This document shows, piece after piece, positions 11,961-26,000 of a stretch of 64,000 nucleotides of DNA. Position 1 is the first letter of the stretch. Every line of letters starts with the position of its first letter. The notes under the pieces are model-generated. The model was not told the DNA's origin. It ran no database searches and was given only the letters and a program-made list of their open reading frames with translations. The translations under genes were made by a program, and so were the position numbers. Origin of the DNA: Marthasterias glacialis (Eukaryota; Echinodermata; Asteroidea; Forcipulatida; Asteriidae); assembly GCA_911728455.2 (NCBI GenBank), contig OU452227.1:11689110-11753109 (forward strand). Reading direction: 5' to 3'.

Positions 11961-12269
11961 AGACAAACATGTTTACTTTAAACTATTAAATATACCCGCA
12001 TTTAGAACATCTGCAATTTTAATTATAAAATAGGGCACAGGTACAAGAAAAAAAGGATTAAGCCTATGGCTAAGTTTGTTCAACCTGTTTTTAGGCCTAC
12101 ATACAATTAATGATATTAAAAAAAAAAACATTTTTTTTGGCAAGTAACATGTATGCTAAGATAAGTAGTAAGACAAATGTCAATGACATTGTAAAGTTAA
12201 CATGTTTTGTGGACATAATTTGAATCATAAGCGGGTCAAATGGTAACATAAGAGAACGGCATCTAACTG

Positions 12270-12420
12270 CTTGGCAATCTCGGTGGTCTAGTTAATAAGA
12301 CATTTGCTCTACAATGGCAAGGTCGTGGATTTGATTTCCACCATTTTCTTTAGATCTCTTCACATTTAACCCAATTTGTCTTAAGTGGAGATTAAAGTAA
12401 AAACCTGACAAAAGGTTAAT
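12270..12420 (+). mobile_element. tRNA-like SINE fragment (family B)
   Basis: The sequence GGTGGTCTAGTTAATAAGAC has an A-box-like region, followed by CAATGGCAAGGTCGTGGATTTGATTTCC, a decayed B box. The same head occurs at 25700-25800. It is too degenerate to be a working tRNA gene. Confidence 0.5.
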
Positions 12421-12844
12421 TATAGATTATGTATTAAAATGGTGAGCACAAGAGTCAAACTCAATCAAAAGTTGTATTAAATAAATAACAACCAACAAGG
12501 GAAAGAACAAAGGGAAAGCTTTTTCTGTAGTGTAGTTTGAGATAATATTATTCAATATGTTTTTTCCCACATAATGATATGAAATTTTGAATATAGCACA
12601 ATGAAATGTAAGTTAAAAAAATCTGCGCAGCAAACAAACTGGTTTTAAAAATAGTTCAATGAAATTTGTTTCTTGTGGTGCCAATCCATTGGTAGAGATA
12701 GCATCGAGATACACATATACACTTTTACATGATGTATGTTTATGTTCACACGGTATGATACTACTTGTCAGCTTGTATGTGCAGAAATCTGTCACCGGTG
12801 GGTGTGTCTGTACACTTTAATTAAAGATAAATACTAATTATAGC

Positions 12845-13084
12845 TGGGCCCAATATTATTTGTCTGCTTACTGCGGTCTGCTTATTGCGGTCTTGCAGAA
12901 TTCTGAACTGGCTGTCACCATTCTCTGCAGGGTTAGCACCAAGTTTCTGCACTAGCTGCGTAAGCGACAAACGCTTAGTAACGTCAAGCAAAAAAATTCC
13001 ATGCTAATTTCTGAATTGCACTTATTTCACTAAGCATAAGCGCTGATTTCTGCTTGTGGTAAACACTGCCATGAACTTGGGCCC
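12845..13084. mobile_element. MITE-like element with GGGCCCA termini, copy 3
   Basis: Bounded by GGGCCCAATATTATTTG and GAACTTGGGCCC, with internal CTTAGTA/CTAAGCATAAGC motifs like those of the elements at 11162-11960. About 240 bp, with no ORF. Confidence 0.55.
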
Positions 13085-13679
13085 TGCATGCTCATGACAC
13101 CAACCAAATTCTCCAAAGCACAATGCACCCTAGACAAATTCACACTCTTTAAAAACTGCAACACCAGTATTTGGTGCATTACAAGTATGCTCAGCTAGAG
13201 GCATGACATCATTGTTATTTTGAGCTACAGATACACATATCCAATTATCGAAGTCATGTGTAACCAAGCAAACTTTGCATTTTCAAACAAGGTTCAAACT
13301 ACTATTTCTGAAAAGGACAGTTTGTTAACCTTTCAGAGTAAGATAAAGTTTGCACATTCCCAACCATACATACAGTAGTTGTCAGAAAGTTTGTTCAGTT
13401 CACTTGACAGAAACTGTCAACAGTTGAGTGGTCGTCGGTTGTTGTTTACGTTTTACAAAGTTAACCTGAATTCATTGAGATAGGCTACACTCACAGACCA
13501 AAACCAAATGGCAATAACTTTATAAAATAAGACGCAAGAGTTTTACCAGATGATCCTAGAAATGGTCTTTTTGTTTAAATGCATTTGCTTCACAAACTGA
13601 AATCAATAAAAGCAAGAAGTAAGTAAACAAACTGAGCCAAGATACAAGTTATAGATACAAAAAATATATATATATTTAA

Positions 13680-13972
13680 GGGGAGATGTTAGCAGCACAA
13701 ACACCCTCGGCCAAAAAGATCCTCGGCATTTTGCCCAAAAAATAAGCAGTAGAAAATTAAAAATTAGAACTTAAAAAATATCTAAATTGTAGGCAAATAG
13801 AGACCAGGAGCATAAAAAAGGAGGGGAGAGGTTACCAGCACATACACCCTCAACCAAAGATCCTCAGCATCTGGCCAATAAAGTAATCAATATTGAAATT
13901 AAAAATGAAAGTTTTAAAATAAAAAACTGTAGGCACTCAAAGACAAAGATCATGAAAGGAGAGAAGAGGTTG
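13680..13972 (+). repeat. Tandem duplication, ~143-bp unit, two copies
   Basis: The unit GGGGAGATGTTAGCAGCACA..ACACCCTCGGCC..GATCCTCGGCAT..TTGTAGGCAAATAGAGACCA recurs from 13823 as GGGGAGAGGTTACCAGCACA..ACACCCTCAACC..GATCCTCAGCAT..TGTAGGCACTCAAAGACAAA. The start of a third unit (GGAGAGAAGAGGTT) follows. Confidence 0.75.
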
Positions 13973-14538
13973 ATGAATATGTATTGAATTCAGTAATGAG
14001 GTACTGAATATGCAAAGTAGCCACTTGCTGCAATGAAACCATGAGACACTAGTTAAATATTAAAAAACCAAAGCCTTGATTCTTGTGGAGATAATACTCC
14101 TAAGCCGCTCCAAAGTTCACCAAAATGGGCTGGACCATGTTCCATCTCACTCGGCAGTCATATGTCCCAACAAGGTGATATCATTACACATAAAGAGATT
14201 CATACATGTACTGTATGTGACGACTGGAGATGGCGCAATGAGTACCTGCTAGTTTTATAACTCATCAGTGAAGGGATTTTGAGTGGTAAGTAAATGAAAT
14301 ATCACTTTCAAACATTTTAAGACACATGTAGCATATTAAATTAGTTTGAATGTGGTGATATTATCAAGCTGGTTAGGTGTTTAAGATTGAGCATCTATTT
14401 CGGAGGTTACTTTTATGGTAATTCTTGAAACTATTGTAGATGGTTTAAATGAATGCATTCTCTGATGCAATTCAATAGTCCTTTCATTGGTCCTGTACAA
14501 CTCTAGTTTAAAAAGCATTGAGACTGGAACCAATAGAC

Positions 14539-14798
14539 TGATCCATTAAGCCCTGCCCTCTAAACATATTGACATATTGACCAATCACAGCATTGGCTTC
14601 ACCACTGTCCACGTTTACAGCACAATGTGCGTCTCTTCAATGCCACACTGCACGACATGAATGTGCGCACTATAAATACGTGCACGACTATTTACATTTT
14701 CAAATAGGATTTTATTGTGTCAGACTTTTGTGGGACTTTCGTTGGCATAGCCAAGGCTGTGATTGGTCAAAACATAAGGGGCAGGGCTTAATGGATCT
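14539..14798. mobile_element. 260-bp MITE with long inverted ends
   Basis: The left end GATCCATTAAGCCCTGCCCT and the reverse complement of the right end (GATCCATTAAGCCCTGCCCC) match. Similarity continues inward through TTGACCAATCACAGC over about 55-60 bases. No ORF. Confidence 0.8.
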
Positions 14799-14820
14799 TT
14801 CTATAGATGTGAGAAATCAG

Positions 14821-14947
14821 CCATCTTTGATGACACGTGCGTTTCATAAACTCCTTCCATGATTGGTTGGTAAGCAACTCAAGCTTTGTGAAACTTACAG
14901 AGTTTAACGCAGCTACAGGCCAAAAAAGAAATTGTCATCAAAGATGG
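14821..14947. mobile_element. Small inverted-repeat element, ~127 bp
   Basis: CCATCTTTGATGAC at 14821-14834 is exactly inverted at 14934-14947 (GTCATCAAAGATGG). It lies directly downstream of the element at 14539. Confidence 0.6.
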
Positions 14948-15010
14948 CATCTGTTGCAACCCATCTATTACAGCATTGCAATGGTTGATACATCTATAAC
15001 ATGTGCACAT

Positions 15011-15202
15011 ATTGACTTCTTGCACTGATGTCATACGCGGCTACTGTCTGTCCATGGTCTGCCAATTTGGGAGTCAAAATTGCTGGTAACGATATGATAC
15101 AGGCATGTCAACACAGCCGTGTCGCCTAAAATACACAGGGGAAACTGACACATGGCACAACCAAGATTTATTGTGGTGAAGACGTCAGGTGAATTGGGTC
15201 AT
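15011..15202 (-). mobile_element. Dispersed ~190-bp element (family C), reverse copy
   Basis: On the minus strand it begins ATGACCCAATTCACCTGACG and ends near GTAGCCGCGTATGACATCAGTGCAAG. Three forward copies lie at 27867-28086, 35506-35695 and 58825-59013. Ends show an imperfect inverted repeat (ACCC..TTCAC..ACGTCA). Confidence 0.75.
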
Positions 15203-17080
15203 AATGAGGATTCATAAATTTATTTTGTCTTGGTAAAATTATCGAAAACCAAGCCTCACCGTGTTTAAACAACTAGCTGAAAACCTCTTCACCTCACTTT
15301 TATTCCCTTATTCAAAATCTGTTGTGGTGAGCTACATACATTGTAGAAAAAGACATCTCCCGTATCGGTGCATAAAGGTAGGAAGGGAAACTTTGTTCCA
15401 GTTAGAGATTTCACAGAGCTGGGCCTAAGATCATGGCGCTGCTTTCCACAGTGGTAAGCTGCACCAAGACATTGAGCCCTCTGGTGTATTTGCCAGCCTG
15501 ATACTTCATATAATGTAAGAGCAACATTGGCTTTTTCCCTTGATCTAAAGCTATGACTAAAATTTGGAAAAGACAAATTTGTACTGGAGCATTTCAAGGG
15601 GCACCAAGGCAATGACCAGGGGCATGGAGTTGATTGCCTCCAAGTATCACACCTGGTGTTGTCTTGTGTGTGTTTGCAGAATATTTGCTGGGGGAGGGGT
15701 CGGGATGTTGGCAATTTTTGTTGTGGTAGAGTAAATAGACTTTTACTGTATAGTCGTCAGCTCAAACTTTTAAAATGAAAACTCTTATAAGCCCCCCGCC
15801 CCCCCCCCCCCCCTTCAAAATGGTGTTTGGTTGTTCACAGTTGATTTTCAAATGATAAACGTAAGAACACCCATCCGCAGTTATCCACACCAAGTACACC
15901 CTGAACAAAATATTTGTTCAGGAAAGACTAAACAACAAAAGAAGTATAGAAAACAAATCTACCACAAAGTTCAGGTTCTATGCTCAATAGTCCCAAGTGC
16001 TTCTTAACAATGTTGGTCATTAAACTTTTCTACACATAGCAAAGAAAAGTTTATTAACCCCTCTTCTGTGATATCCAGTAATGATTAGGAAGTCCAAAGT
16101 ACAATTACTCAAAGGAGAAATCATAATCCTTAGTAAATTACCCATTCATACATGAGATTCCAGTGTATGTTGACTCAAGCGTTGCTCAAACAGATTATCT
16201 CTGATTGTATGGCTAATGTCTGTTCAGTCAAGAGCAAGTGTGGGCGTCGTCCTTTTTTCAATTTGCCATTTAAATTACTCATGCGTGACCTTTTTTACCC
16301 ACTCAAACGCATCTAGTCAATCGACTAGTCAAAATAGTGAGAAAGATGCATAGATTTATTTCTGATTTTTTTATCTCTTTTTTTCCCTAGCCTCCCTTTA
16401 GTTTAATGAATTGATTATTGTTCACTTTACCTTACGTTCCTATCACAAAACATAGACCTGAGAGATCATTATAAGCAAAATATTGATTATTTTCAAGTTG
16501 TAGAAATAGCATTTCAAAGTCCCGCAAATCACTGTTGCTTATTTTGATTAGTGCAATCCAAATAAGCCTGATGTGCAGACAAATCCTGACAAACTTGGTT
16601 GTTTGAAGTGTGTACTGGAAACTACAGGATGGGAATTAATTTAATCTTCAATAAGAAAGTAATAATAGTTCATTGTTTTTTGTATTATTATACATCTACA
16701 ATATAAAACAAGTTTTACTTTATTTATTTATTTCACTATTATACAGCAATGCAACGGTTTAATTAACACTGCCAAGTTTTATTTGCTTTATTCTGTTTTT
16801 GTTTTTTTCTCACAGAAAACGTTCCAGTTTTGCTGATATTATACATGGATATATTATACATGGGTTTGGTTGCATGGTTCCATTTGAGAGGATATGAGAA
16901 GGAGACACCCTGTTATCTCTCACCAAGTTATAAAATTGTCTGATAAGAACAAACTTATAATTCATTAGTAGCGTTATCTTTCAAAAGGGCTACAAATAAA
17001 AAATTAAGTTGTACGTATAAGTGTTTATTAAAACAAAATTTTAAAAAACATTGTCAAAGCCCAAGTGTATTCAGTTCACA

Positions 17081-20000
17081 ATGGGAAGAACTTGGAACCA
17101 GTTCCTTCTCCTCCTCTGGAAGAACTGGGTTCTCCAGTCCCGCCGGGTCCTGGTCACTATCTTTGAGATCCTCATCCCATTAGTATTTGCCGCTCTCCTT
17201 TTGATCATCCGTTCCTTTGTGGACTTCAGTACCTTTGAGTCTCCAACCCTGTATGGATCGTTTGCAATCAGCCAGCTTCCACAAACTCTGTTGCCTCCGA
17301 ATGTAACAGATAACTCCACCCTGCCACCATTCTACTGGAGGATTGCCTATGCTCCTCGAGGTCCGGCTGCTGATGATATTATGGATAGAGTTGTAGACAG
17401 ACTGAATGGTCCATTTGTCATTATCAACCCTGTACAACTTGAAGAGGGTAAGCTAGCATTATTGAGTCTTCTGACTTTGGGTTTCAATTATTATTACAAG
17501 GGAGCTGGGATGGTTGGAATGAAGTAAATGGCCCAGTGACCAGAGGTAATAATGTGCCATGAGCGTCACTGAGTGATGGATTTGAGCGCTATATAAGAAG
17601 CCACGATTGTTATTATTATCATTCACAATTTTATCGTCTCTGTGCAACATCTCTATTTGTGTATTGCAATTTGAGTCATCTTTTATCATTTATACACTCT
17701 GAAGGTAGTTTCTCATATCAATTATTTTGAGATAATGTCACTCTGTTCATGAGAGTGTACCCACATACATGTCCCACCTTCTTCCCAAGGTGTGTGCTGC
17801 AAGAATAAAGAGTTATGGGGAAAAGACCTGTGTCTTCGATGCCCTAAGGCTATGGAACTCTCCTCTGGATTCATAATGGCTTTACACCAATGTAGAACAG
17901 TTCAAAAACAGCTTAAAACTTACATGTACCCATTCCAAGTTTCTTATGAACCAAAACAACATTATTCATGGTAGCCGTTGTCAAGGATGATCCATGTGTA
18001 TACCCCAAAGAAGTGTACCTCATTGTTTTTAAGTCTGATAACGTTTATTTTAAATTTGTTGACTTGTACCAATTTTAATGTAAAACACAGTGAACGATTT
18101 ATCTTGAATAGGCCTAGAAGAGACATGAGTGAAAAGACATGAATGTACTCAATCAAATCCAATCATGTATCGTATCAGTAAAGAGATGGTCAGCAAGATG
18201 CGATTCTCTGCTTTCCCTTTTTTCCCCACAGCCGTGGGTTTCGACACAGAAGAGCAACTCCTGGAGGTAATGAAACTCTCCTCCTCAAATAACATCCTCG
18301 GGGGCATCATCTTCAAGAGTGACTTCCCGGATGATGGACGAACGGCCCCATCCAACATGACCTACAGCATCCGTCTGAGTAACACCATGAGGAATGTAGA
18401 AAACCAGAACAGCATGACACAGTGGATGACACAGTATCTGTTCCCATTCTACCAGGTGCCTGGACCAAGAAATAAGGATGATTTGTATGGAGGGGTACCA
18501 GGCAAGTCTTTCAAGGGGGAAAATGTCTGGGGTTTCAACTTTCTCCTTTTATTGATTTATTTATTACATTTCTTAACCCAGGCTATGCACAAACAGTTAA
18601 AACTGATTTCCACTTGGGACCTGTATACATTACTACATATTAACTTAGTACAGTATACTGTATGCATAATTTACTAGACTTCACTAAATTCACTAGGAAT
18701 AGTAAAAACATTGCACCCTAACACCGTGATGCTGGGAAGTGTGTCACTGAGCACCAGTGGCATAAGTTCGCCCCACTCTTACAGGGCACTGCCGTCAGTT
18801 ACGACACCCCTTAAACTTTTATTAGTCTACAAGAACAATCAATTTTATATATTATTAGTTATCCAACAAGCGCAAGAGGAATACAGAAAAATATTGCGCT
18901 TCTGCGGCCCATATCCCACGAGGCCGCAGACAAACTATATTTTTTCGTATTTTATGAGTGCGCGTGTTATAACGAATTTATCTTCCAGTCAGGAAGAAAT
19001 AATTTTTTCAAGCATTATTTCATAATGAGCAGCATGTTCAACGCACAAAGTTTAGAACATTTTTGCACTGTCCATATACTGAGCGTGACGCATGATACTC
19101 GTAATACACAGAGTGCAATATAGACTAATGAGATATCACACTCCCAATGAGCATTCTGATTGGAGGATTAGCACATAATGGAAGATAATAAATCAATTTA
19201 CCTTGATAACAAAACATTAATCCTTTACAGTGGTCCATGGCCAATACCAGCTATAATACCCGAGGACAGGTGACAATTCTCTCCAAGTGGTCCAGCATTC
19301 TTGTTGACTGTTTCCCACAGTTAATGGCCGCACATGTCATTCATATGGCCTTAAATCTAAACCCAATACAGATGACTATGTTGATAGGAAAACCTTAAAA
19401 TATGGACCAGTGAAAAAGGTTGCATACTAGTGAAATTAGAAGTTAACTTACCCTACTGGTAACTTACTGCAAACCCTGATGTTATTGTTAGATGTCGTTT
19501 TTGGTCATGTTGGTTAGTGAAGTTGTATATTTTTTCATTCTTACCCCTGAGTTTTGAATTCATCTTAAAGTTTTCTTCAACATGGTGCATGTTTGTGTAT
19601 ACACATTGTTTATTTGGGTCTGTTTGTTTATGCTGTTTTTTCTATTTTGATATTTTTTGTTATTTTTTGTATTTTTGCAAGCGGGCTGTTCCTTTAGATG
19701 CCCGGCTTTAGCCTAACATGATTCCACAATACAATGTATTTTCTCTTGTTATTAATGATTAATGTGGAAATATTTGTTATTTAAAGTTGAATTTGTTGGT
19801 ATTTTTTTTAATAGGCTACTTTCGTGAGGGTTTCCTGGCTCTGCAGAATGCTGTAGACATGGCCGTTCTCCAGTCTCAGGGTGCCACCCTCAACCATGCT
19901 ACATTGATGCAGCGGTACCCATACCCTCCATATTTTGAAGACCTGTACGTCATCGTGCTGCAGACGTCTTTTCCTGATCTCATTATGGTCAGTCTGGTGC

Positions 20001-23000
20001 TTGTGGCTCTCAACATCGCCAAGAGTGTTACCTATGAGAAGGAAAAGAGACTCAAGGTACCAGCAGCTTCTAATCTCTGTATGGCCCTTTTTAAGACCAC
20101 GGCTGAGCTTGGGCTAAGGCTTGGGCTTGGGCTTCAGCTTAGGCTCCATGCGCCTGCTTGAAGTCCCGAAAAATTTGCTTTAGCGTGTTTTTAACACTGG
20201 TTAGCAAGAAAATTCTAGGTGGCCAACTTGGCGCGTTTACCAAGGATTTGCATTGTTAAACCATTCATTTTCCTACAGTAAGCACCAGAAGGTTAGCATG
20301 CCTTTTCGTGTGCTTAGGGTTAGCAGCGCTATGAAATGGAAATCGCACAGTAAACACAAAATCGGTTGCTACCCTATCCCAAAACTGATCTGTCCACCTC
20401 AGATTCTGATTATAATAGTATGTCATTTCTCTTTCCCCCTACCAACCCCCAGGAATCTATGAAAATGATGGGCCTGTCCAACTGGGTTCACTGGTCAGCA
20501 TGGTTCATCAAATACTTCATCTATCTGACCATCACTGTTTCTCTTATGACATTGATGTTTTGCATCAAGGTCGGTGACCTCCAAGCAGCGGTTGTCACCA
20601 ACAGTGACCCCTCCATCATCTTTGTGTTCCTGATGCTGTACGCTGTGGTCAGTATCATGTACAGCTTTGCTATTAGTTCACTGTTTGTGAAAGGTAAGTG
20701 TTTGCATTTTTTGTTTGTCTTTCATAGAGGTTCAGTTAAAATTTGTGCATAATTCAGGACAAACTTTGCAGGATTTGTATACCAAGATCAAGGCTTAAAA
20801 ATTTAATCTGCTTACCAGAGAATTATGTGCCTAAGGCATCTATAAAGCATGTAACTCTATGAGCCTTAAGTCAACAACGATGTGATAAGCAGTGCCAGAA
20901 AATTGAGTCCAGCACACACAGAAGCGTGGACAAGTAGAGAAATTTCAATTTGGATTTTTGGATATTTTAAAAATATCTATTTTATCAGCTTTCAAATGAT
21001 AATCTATCTTTTATCCTGGCTGCTCTTTTGTACGACAAAGCTATTTACAAGTTTTAGTAATGGTTGGTACAATGACTTGCTTGGTCCTAAGTATGACTGT
21101 TTAAATTTGAATTCCTCAGACTATAGAGACAGTTGTTCTATGTAATATGGTTGGGAGCAAGCTTTGGCAAAGGTTTTTTAAGAGACGGATATCACCCATA
21201 CTCAATTCAGAAGGAATGTGTATGGATCAATGATACCAGGCTTTGACCAATTCAGAGGTTGCTATTCAAAACCTTGCCTGAATCATGTGTCATAGTGAAC
21301 ACTGTCTTTAGTCTTGGGAATTCAATTTGAGTGTTCACTTGTGATTAATCAAGTTGTTGATATTATTGACAATCCAGACATTATTAAAAATCTTACTCAC
21401 AAATGGGTAATCAGAGGAGATTATTTATAAAACAAATGCAGAATGAAACATTTTTAAAGGCTGTTTTAATACAGGAATGTGTTTAGGCAACTTTTTTTTA
21501 ACTAGCGTTCAACATGTATCATGCTGTAACAGTTAACTTAAAGAAAAACCATTACTTTACAACATATACAACAAAACCTTTTCAACGTCATCTTCAGAAA
21601 ACTGAAAACTAAAACTGTCTGTGGAAAGCATTACATGGGTGGTTGGAACCGAAGTTGAGTGCATCATACATTCCCTGTAGTTTGCCCCGATAGCAAACAA
21701 ACTGGGATATGTGACATGCATCATCTGTAAGATTGTCTCCTCGCTTGCATCATGCATAGCTGCACATGATGCAAGGTTTCTCTTATCAGCTTGTTTTAGA
21801 TCCCTGCCCCTCTATCGTGTCTGTTCAATTCTTCCCCTCCAGCAAACTCTGCGGCAGTCGCAGCGGGCGTGTTCTGGTTCATCTCCTATATGCCGTATTA
21901 CTTCCTGCTTCTCTTCTACCAGCGGTTGTCACTACCAGGCAAGATTGCCTCCTGTCTCATCTCAAATACCGCCATGGGGCTTGGAGGTCAGATTATTGCA
22001 CTCTTTGAAGGCACAGGTAAAATAATTTCCCCAATGTGGCCCACCACATAGACATTCTTTCAGACATTGCCCTCACTAACTACTGCTGTCATAACTGCCT
22101 GCTGGCTAAAGCCCAGTTCATACTTCACGCAAAAGCGAAAGAGAAGCAAACTTTGGTGACGCAACAATTCAGTACCTGCTGTTTTTCAATTGTGACGCAA
22201 GAAAATTTGCTTCACTTTCTCTATTCGTGTGGAGTATGAACCGGGCTTAAGTCGGAGTTTGCACCCACCTTCTGTTAATCGCAGGGTTTAACATCATAAA
22301 GAATATATTGGTAATGAGTTAGAAATGCATTGAGACATTTTTGGACAAACTGACGGTCAAAAATTGATTTGAATATAAGAAAACTATTTTTCTTTTGTCA
22401 AGGAAGTTACAAACTGTCATTTGAGATACGTTGAGATTTAGTAATAGGCTAGTAGTAGTGCTTAGTTGAAAATGAGTTATTGTCGGTAACCGATACTATC
22501 TCACATTACCAGGAACTGTGTACCAACATTTTGCTTGTAGTATTTCGTGCATTGCACAGGGTTTATTATAAAGTAATTTCTGTTTTGAAACGGCATCATC
22601 TGTCAACATTTGTTCTGAGAAAAAATTCTAAATGTTTTGGTCTTGCAGGTAAAAATCGGGCAATGCAACTTTTAATTTGCTAAACAAAAAACCCATGGAG
22701 ATTGGAGAGTGACAAATAACATGAGTGACATTACTCTTCAGCTGATTACCTGTCATTGCAGCTAAGCAAAACCTTCTGTCCTGAGCATGTTAGTTACATG
22801 AAGGAAGGCCAATTTGCTACAATGTAAGAAGTAGAGTATAAATGAGGGCAGTGCCCATGTAATTTACAAAAAGTTTGTGAAAATGGTCAGTAACTTTCTA
22901 CAATAAAAAAAATTATTTTGAAAAGTTATCAGCGATTATGGTTTCCCCTCTCACCTCCCTCCTCCGTTCTAGGTGAAGGTATCCAATGGGACACAATCAA

Positions 23001-26000
23001 CCAGCCTTACTCTGTGGATGATGACTTCACTTTACTGCAGGTGATGTTGATGATGGTCTTAGACATCATCCTCTATGGCGTCTTCACCTGGTATGTGGAG
23101 GCGGTCTTCCCTGGCGAGTATGGAGTACCACTGGGATGGAATTTCTTCTTAAAGGTAGGGATGGAATCAAGTGTTTTTTTCTAAAGAAATATTTGGTGGC
23201 TTGTTCACCACTTATAAATCATCGTAAGAAATTGACTTACAAGAGAAGATTATTTTTTAAACTGAACATCGGTAAAAGGTTTAGAAAACAGTATAATGTT
23301 TAATCAACGGCAATCTCAATCATGATTCTTAGTTCCAATGCCTGGGGGTTAATAATGACAATAATAATACGTGGTTCCTATATAGCGCACATATCCTAAT
23401 AGGTGATGTTTGGAGCTTTGCATGGTGTGGAGATTGGGAAGTAATTATTACTAGTAAATTTGAAGTACAACCATGTGTAAATCTCTTTTTGGAGGAGTGG
23501 TGGCTCTGAAAAGAGCTGTTGTCGTCTCGACGTTTCAAACAGTGTACTCTGTTCATCTTCAGGAGAATGCCCTAGAATTTCCTAGTAGCTCGATCAAGAC
23601 ACTTAACAAATTTATTATACCTGTTCATCAGGCATACTTAATAGACCATTTTTCAACCTTTTTCAACTCCCTGGGGAGCATTTGACCCCGATCTGCTTTC
23701 AGAAGAACTAATGGGTTAATCCAACACACTACTATCTCAGCCCTCTCAGGTTCCCATTTATACACTTGGATTAAGAAAAGCAATTTATGGTTAAGTGCTT
23801 TGATCAAGGACACAGGTGTACATAGTGTAATGACCTAGAATGGAACCAACATACTGATGATTCAGCCATTAGAACTAGAGTCCAATGCTCTAGACCTCTC
23901 GGCCAACTCGGGTTAACTTCTATCCACATAGGTGTTTTATGCACTAACATTCCCCTCGAATCATAATAATTAGGACACATGTACCCTGTGTAGCTATTGC
24001 TATGGTTAATGTCCCATATGAAGGCAAAAACATCTAAAATGTTAAGTGCCTTACTGATCAAGGAGGTTCAGTTTTGGAACTTGCATTGTGTGACAGAACT
24101 TGAGAAAAGCGCGTTAGCCTACAACCATACAGTGTTGTTGACTCCAGTTGGTGACTTGGATTAAAGTCAACCATTTTTGTGACTTGTGACTTGACTTAGC
24201 TTGGACAAAAATTTGTTTGAGACTTCACTTGACTTGAGAGTTTAATTAACTTGGGAAAATGTTACTTGGTTACAACACCGCAACCATATGACCCCCTGTA
24301 TAAAGTTGTGTAAATTGTACATGATTTTATTTCGCGCAGCTGGCTTGGGATACATAGTAGATCAAGGGTCAAAATTAAAGTTTCCAAAGAACCAGCTGGT
24401 GCAATGGACTTTGTTTAAATGGTTAAAAGTCTAATCATATGCAAGGACCGGCTTGTGGGTCATTAGTGTTTACCAAACACAACTTTCCTTGTTTTTTTAA
24501 AGACTTCAAGATGGAAACAAAGCGTAGTAAAATAATGCTTCCAATTTAAATACTATTTCTTGCTGTTTCTTCATGTAGCAATCTTACTGGTGTGGTTCCC
24601 CCGTCATTGTGGAGGTCCTGGAGGGAGACGGTTTCACGATGCAGCTACAAGGTTCTAACACAGGGTTCTTTGAGGAGGAACCCACTGACTTAAAGGCTGG
24701 AATCCAAATCAGGAATCTAAGCAAGGTATTGAAACAATTACCTGAGAGAATGCAAACCTGGAATTTCATCTTTGAGAGGGCAAGACCATTTTAATTTTGC
24801 AAAGGGGACTTCCATTGGAAAGTCTTAAAGTTGATGGGAAACTTTTGGAGGGGCACCATGGCCAAGAAAAGGGCAACAGAAGCCATGGCCTCCGTAGCCT
24901 GGGTGTAATTTAAGGCCTGGATTGCAAACTGCTCGGATAAGAGTGGTTGACTGCTTGCTCGCATCAATTCATGCTGGGTTTCATCACTTTAAAGCTAACA
25001 ACAAATTGAAATTCAACCGAGTCTTTCACCAAATTTGAAAACAGTTTAGAGGATGTGCACAACACTGGTAAGATTGGAAATATAAATGGTCACAGATTTG
25101 GACATAAATGTCATTCCCCATCAAGGTTATCCACAATATAATTGGACTGTTTGGGGATTTTTTGCGAGTTGGAAAATCAACTGTGGAGGAGTGTATCTGC
25201 AAAGTATTCTGAAATTGTTTTTAGAAGGTGCCTAACCATTCAAGTTATTTATTAATTGTTTTACTAACACAGGTGTTCAAGAACAAAAACGCAGTCAACA
25301 ATATCTCCATGAACATGTACAAGGGCCAAATCACAGTCCTTCTGGGCCACAACGGTGCTGGCAAGACCACCACCATGTCCATGCTGACGGGGTTCATCCC
25401 ACCCACTAGCGGGACAGCCCTCCTAAACGGATGCAGCATCAGAGGGAATCTGGAAGGTGTCAGATCCAGTCTTGGGCTCTGCCCTCAGCACGATGTCCTC
25501 TATGATGACCTGACTGTAGAGGAACACCTGTATTTCTTTGGGAAGGTAAATCATCCCCCCCCCAAAAAAAAAAAAAAAAATAATAATAATAATAATAATA
25601 TTAAAAAAAAAAAAAAAAAAAAATTAAATAAAAATAAAAAATAAATAAATAAATAAAATCTAGGTTATTCTTGTGTGATAAGCACTGTATACCAAGTACT
25701 TTCTTGAGTAGTTGGTCCAGTGGTATGACATCTCTAATATGGCAAAGGTTGTGGGTTCAAATTCCACCTGAGTATTACTCAAAATTGTTATGTTTCTTTT
25801 TTATTACATCTTAACTACTGCTAGCTTAAAGGACTTTCATCGGCAGAAGTAAAGAAAGAGACGGATCATTACATTGAAGCTACAGGTCTACTGGATAAGA
25901 GGAAACAGTATTCCAAGTCACTGTCTGGTGGAATGAAACGTAAACTCTCAGTCGCTATTGCCCTAATCGCAGACTCAAAGGTAACTAGCATTTGTAGCTA

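Larger units (their letters stand above)
11015..17080. other. Intergenic region between ASPSCR1 and ABCA3, repeat-filled
   Basis: This contains the ASPSCR1 3' untranslated region (its end is not resolved), then a series of inverted-repeat elements (11162-11960, 12845-13084, 14539-14798, 14821-14947, 15011-15202), a tRNA-like SINE fragment (12270-12420) and a tandem duplication (13680-13972). A poly-C run lies near 15787-15812. From 15203 to 17080 there is AT-rich sequence with no recognisable feature; it should hold the ABCA3 promoter and 5' leader, which I could not locate. Confidence 0.6.

Noticed and set aside
11689..11970. Gly-Leu-Gly and Ser-Gln-Leu repeat proteins on opposite strands
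   Set aside because: Both are produced by the 12-bp minisatellite, whose unit length preserves every frame.
15289..15714. 141-codon minus-strand ORF upstream of ABCA3
   Set aside because: No family resemblance, no splice or promoter context, composition like the surrounding noncoding sequence; probably chance.
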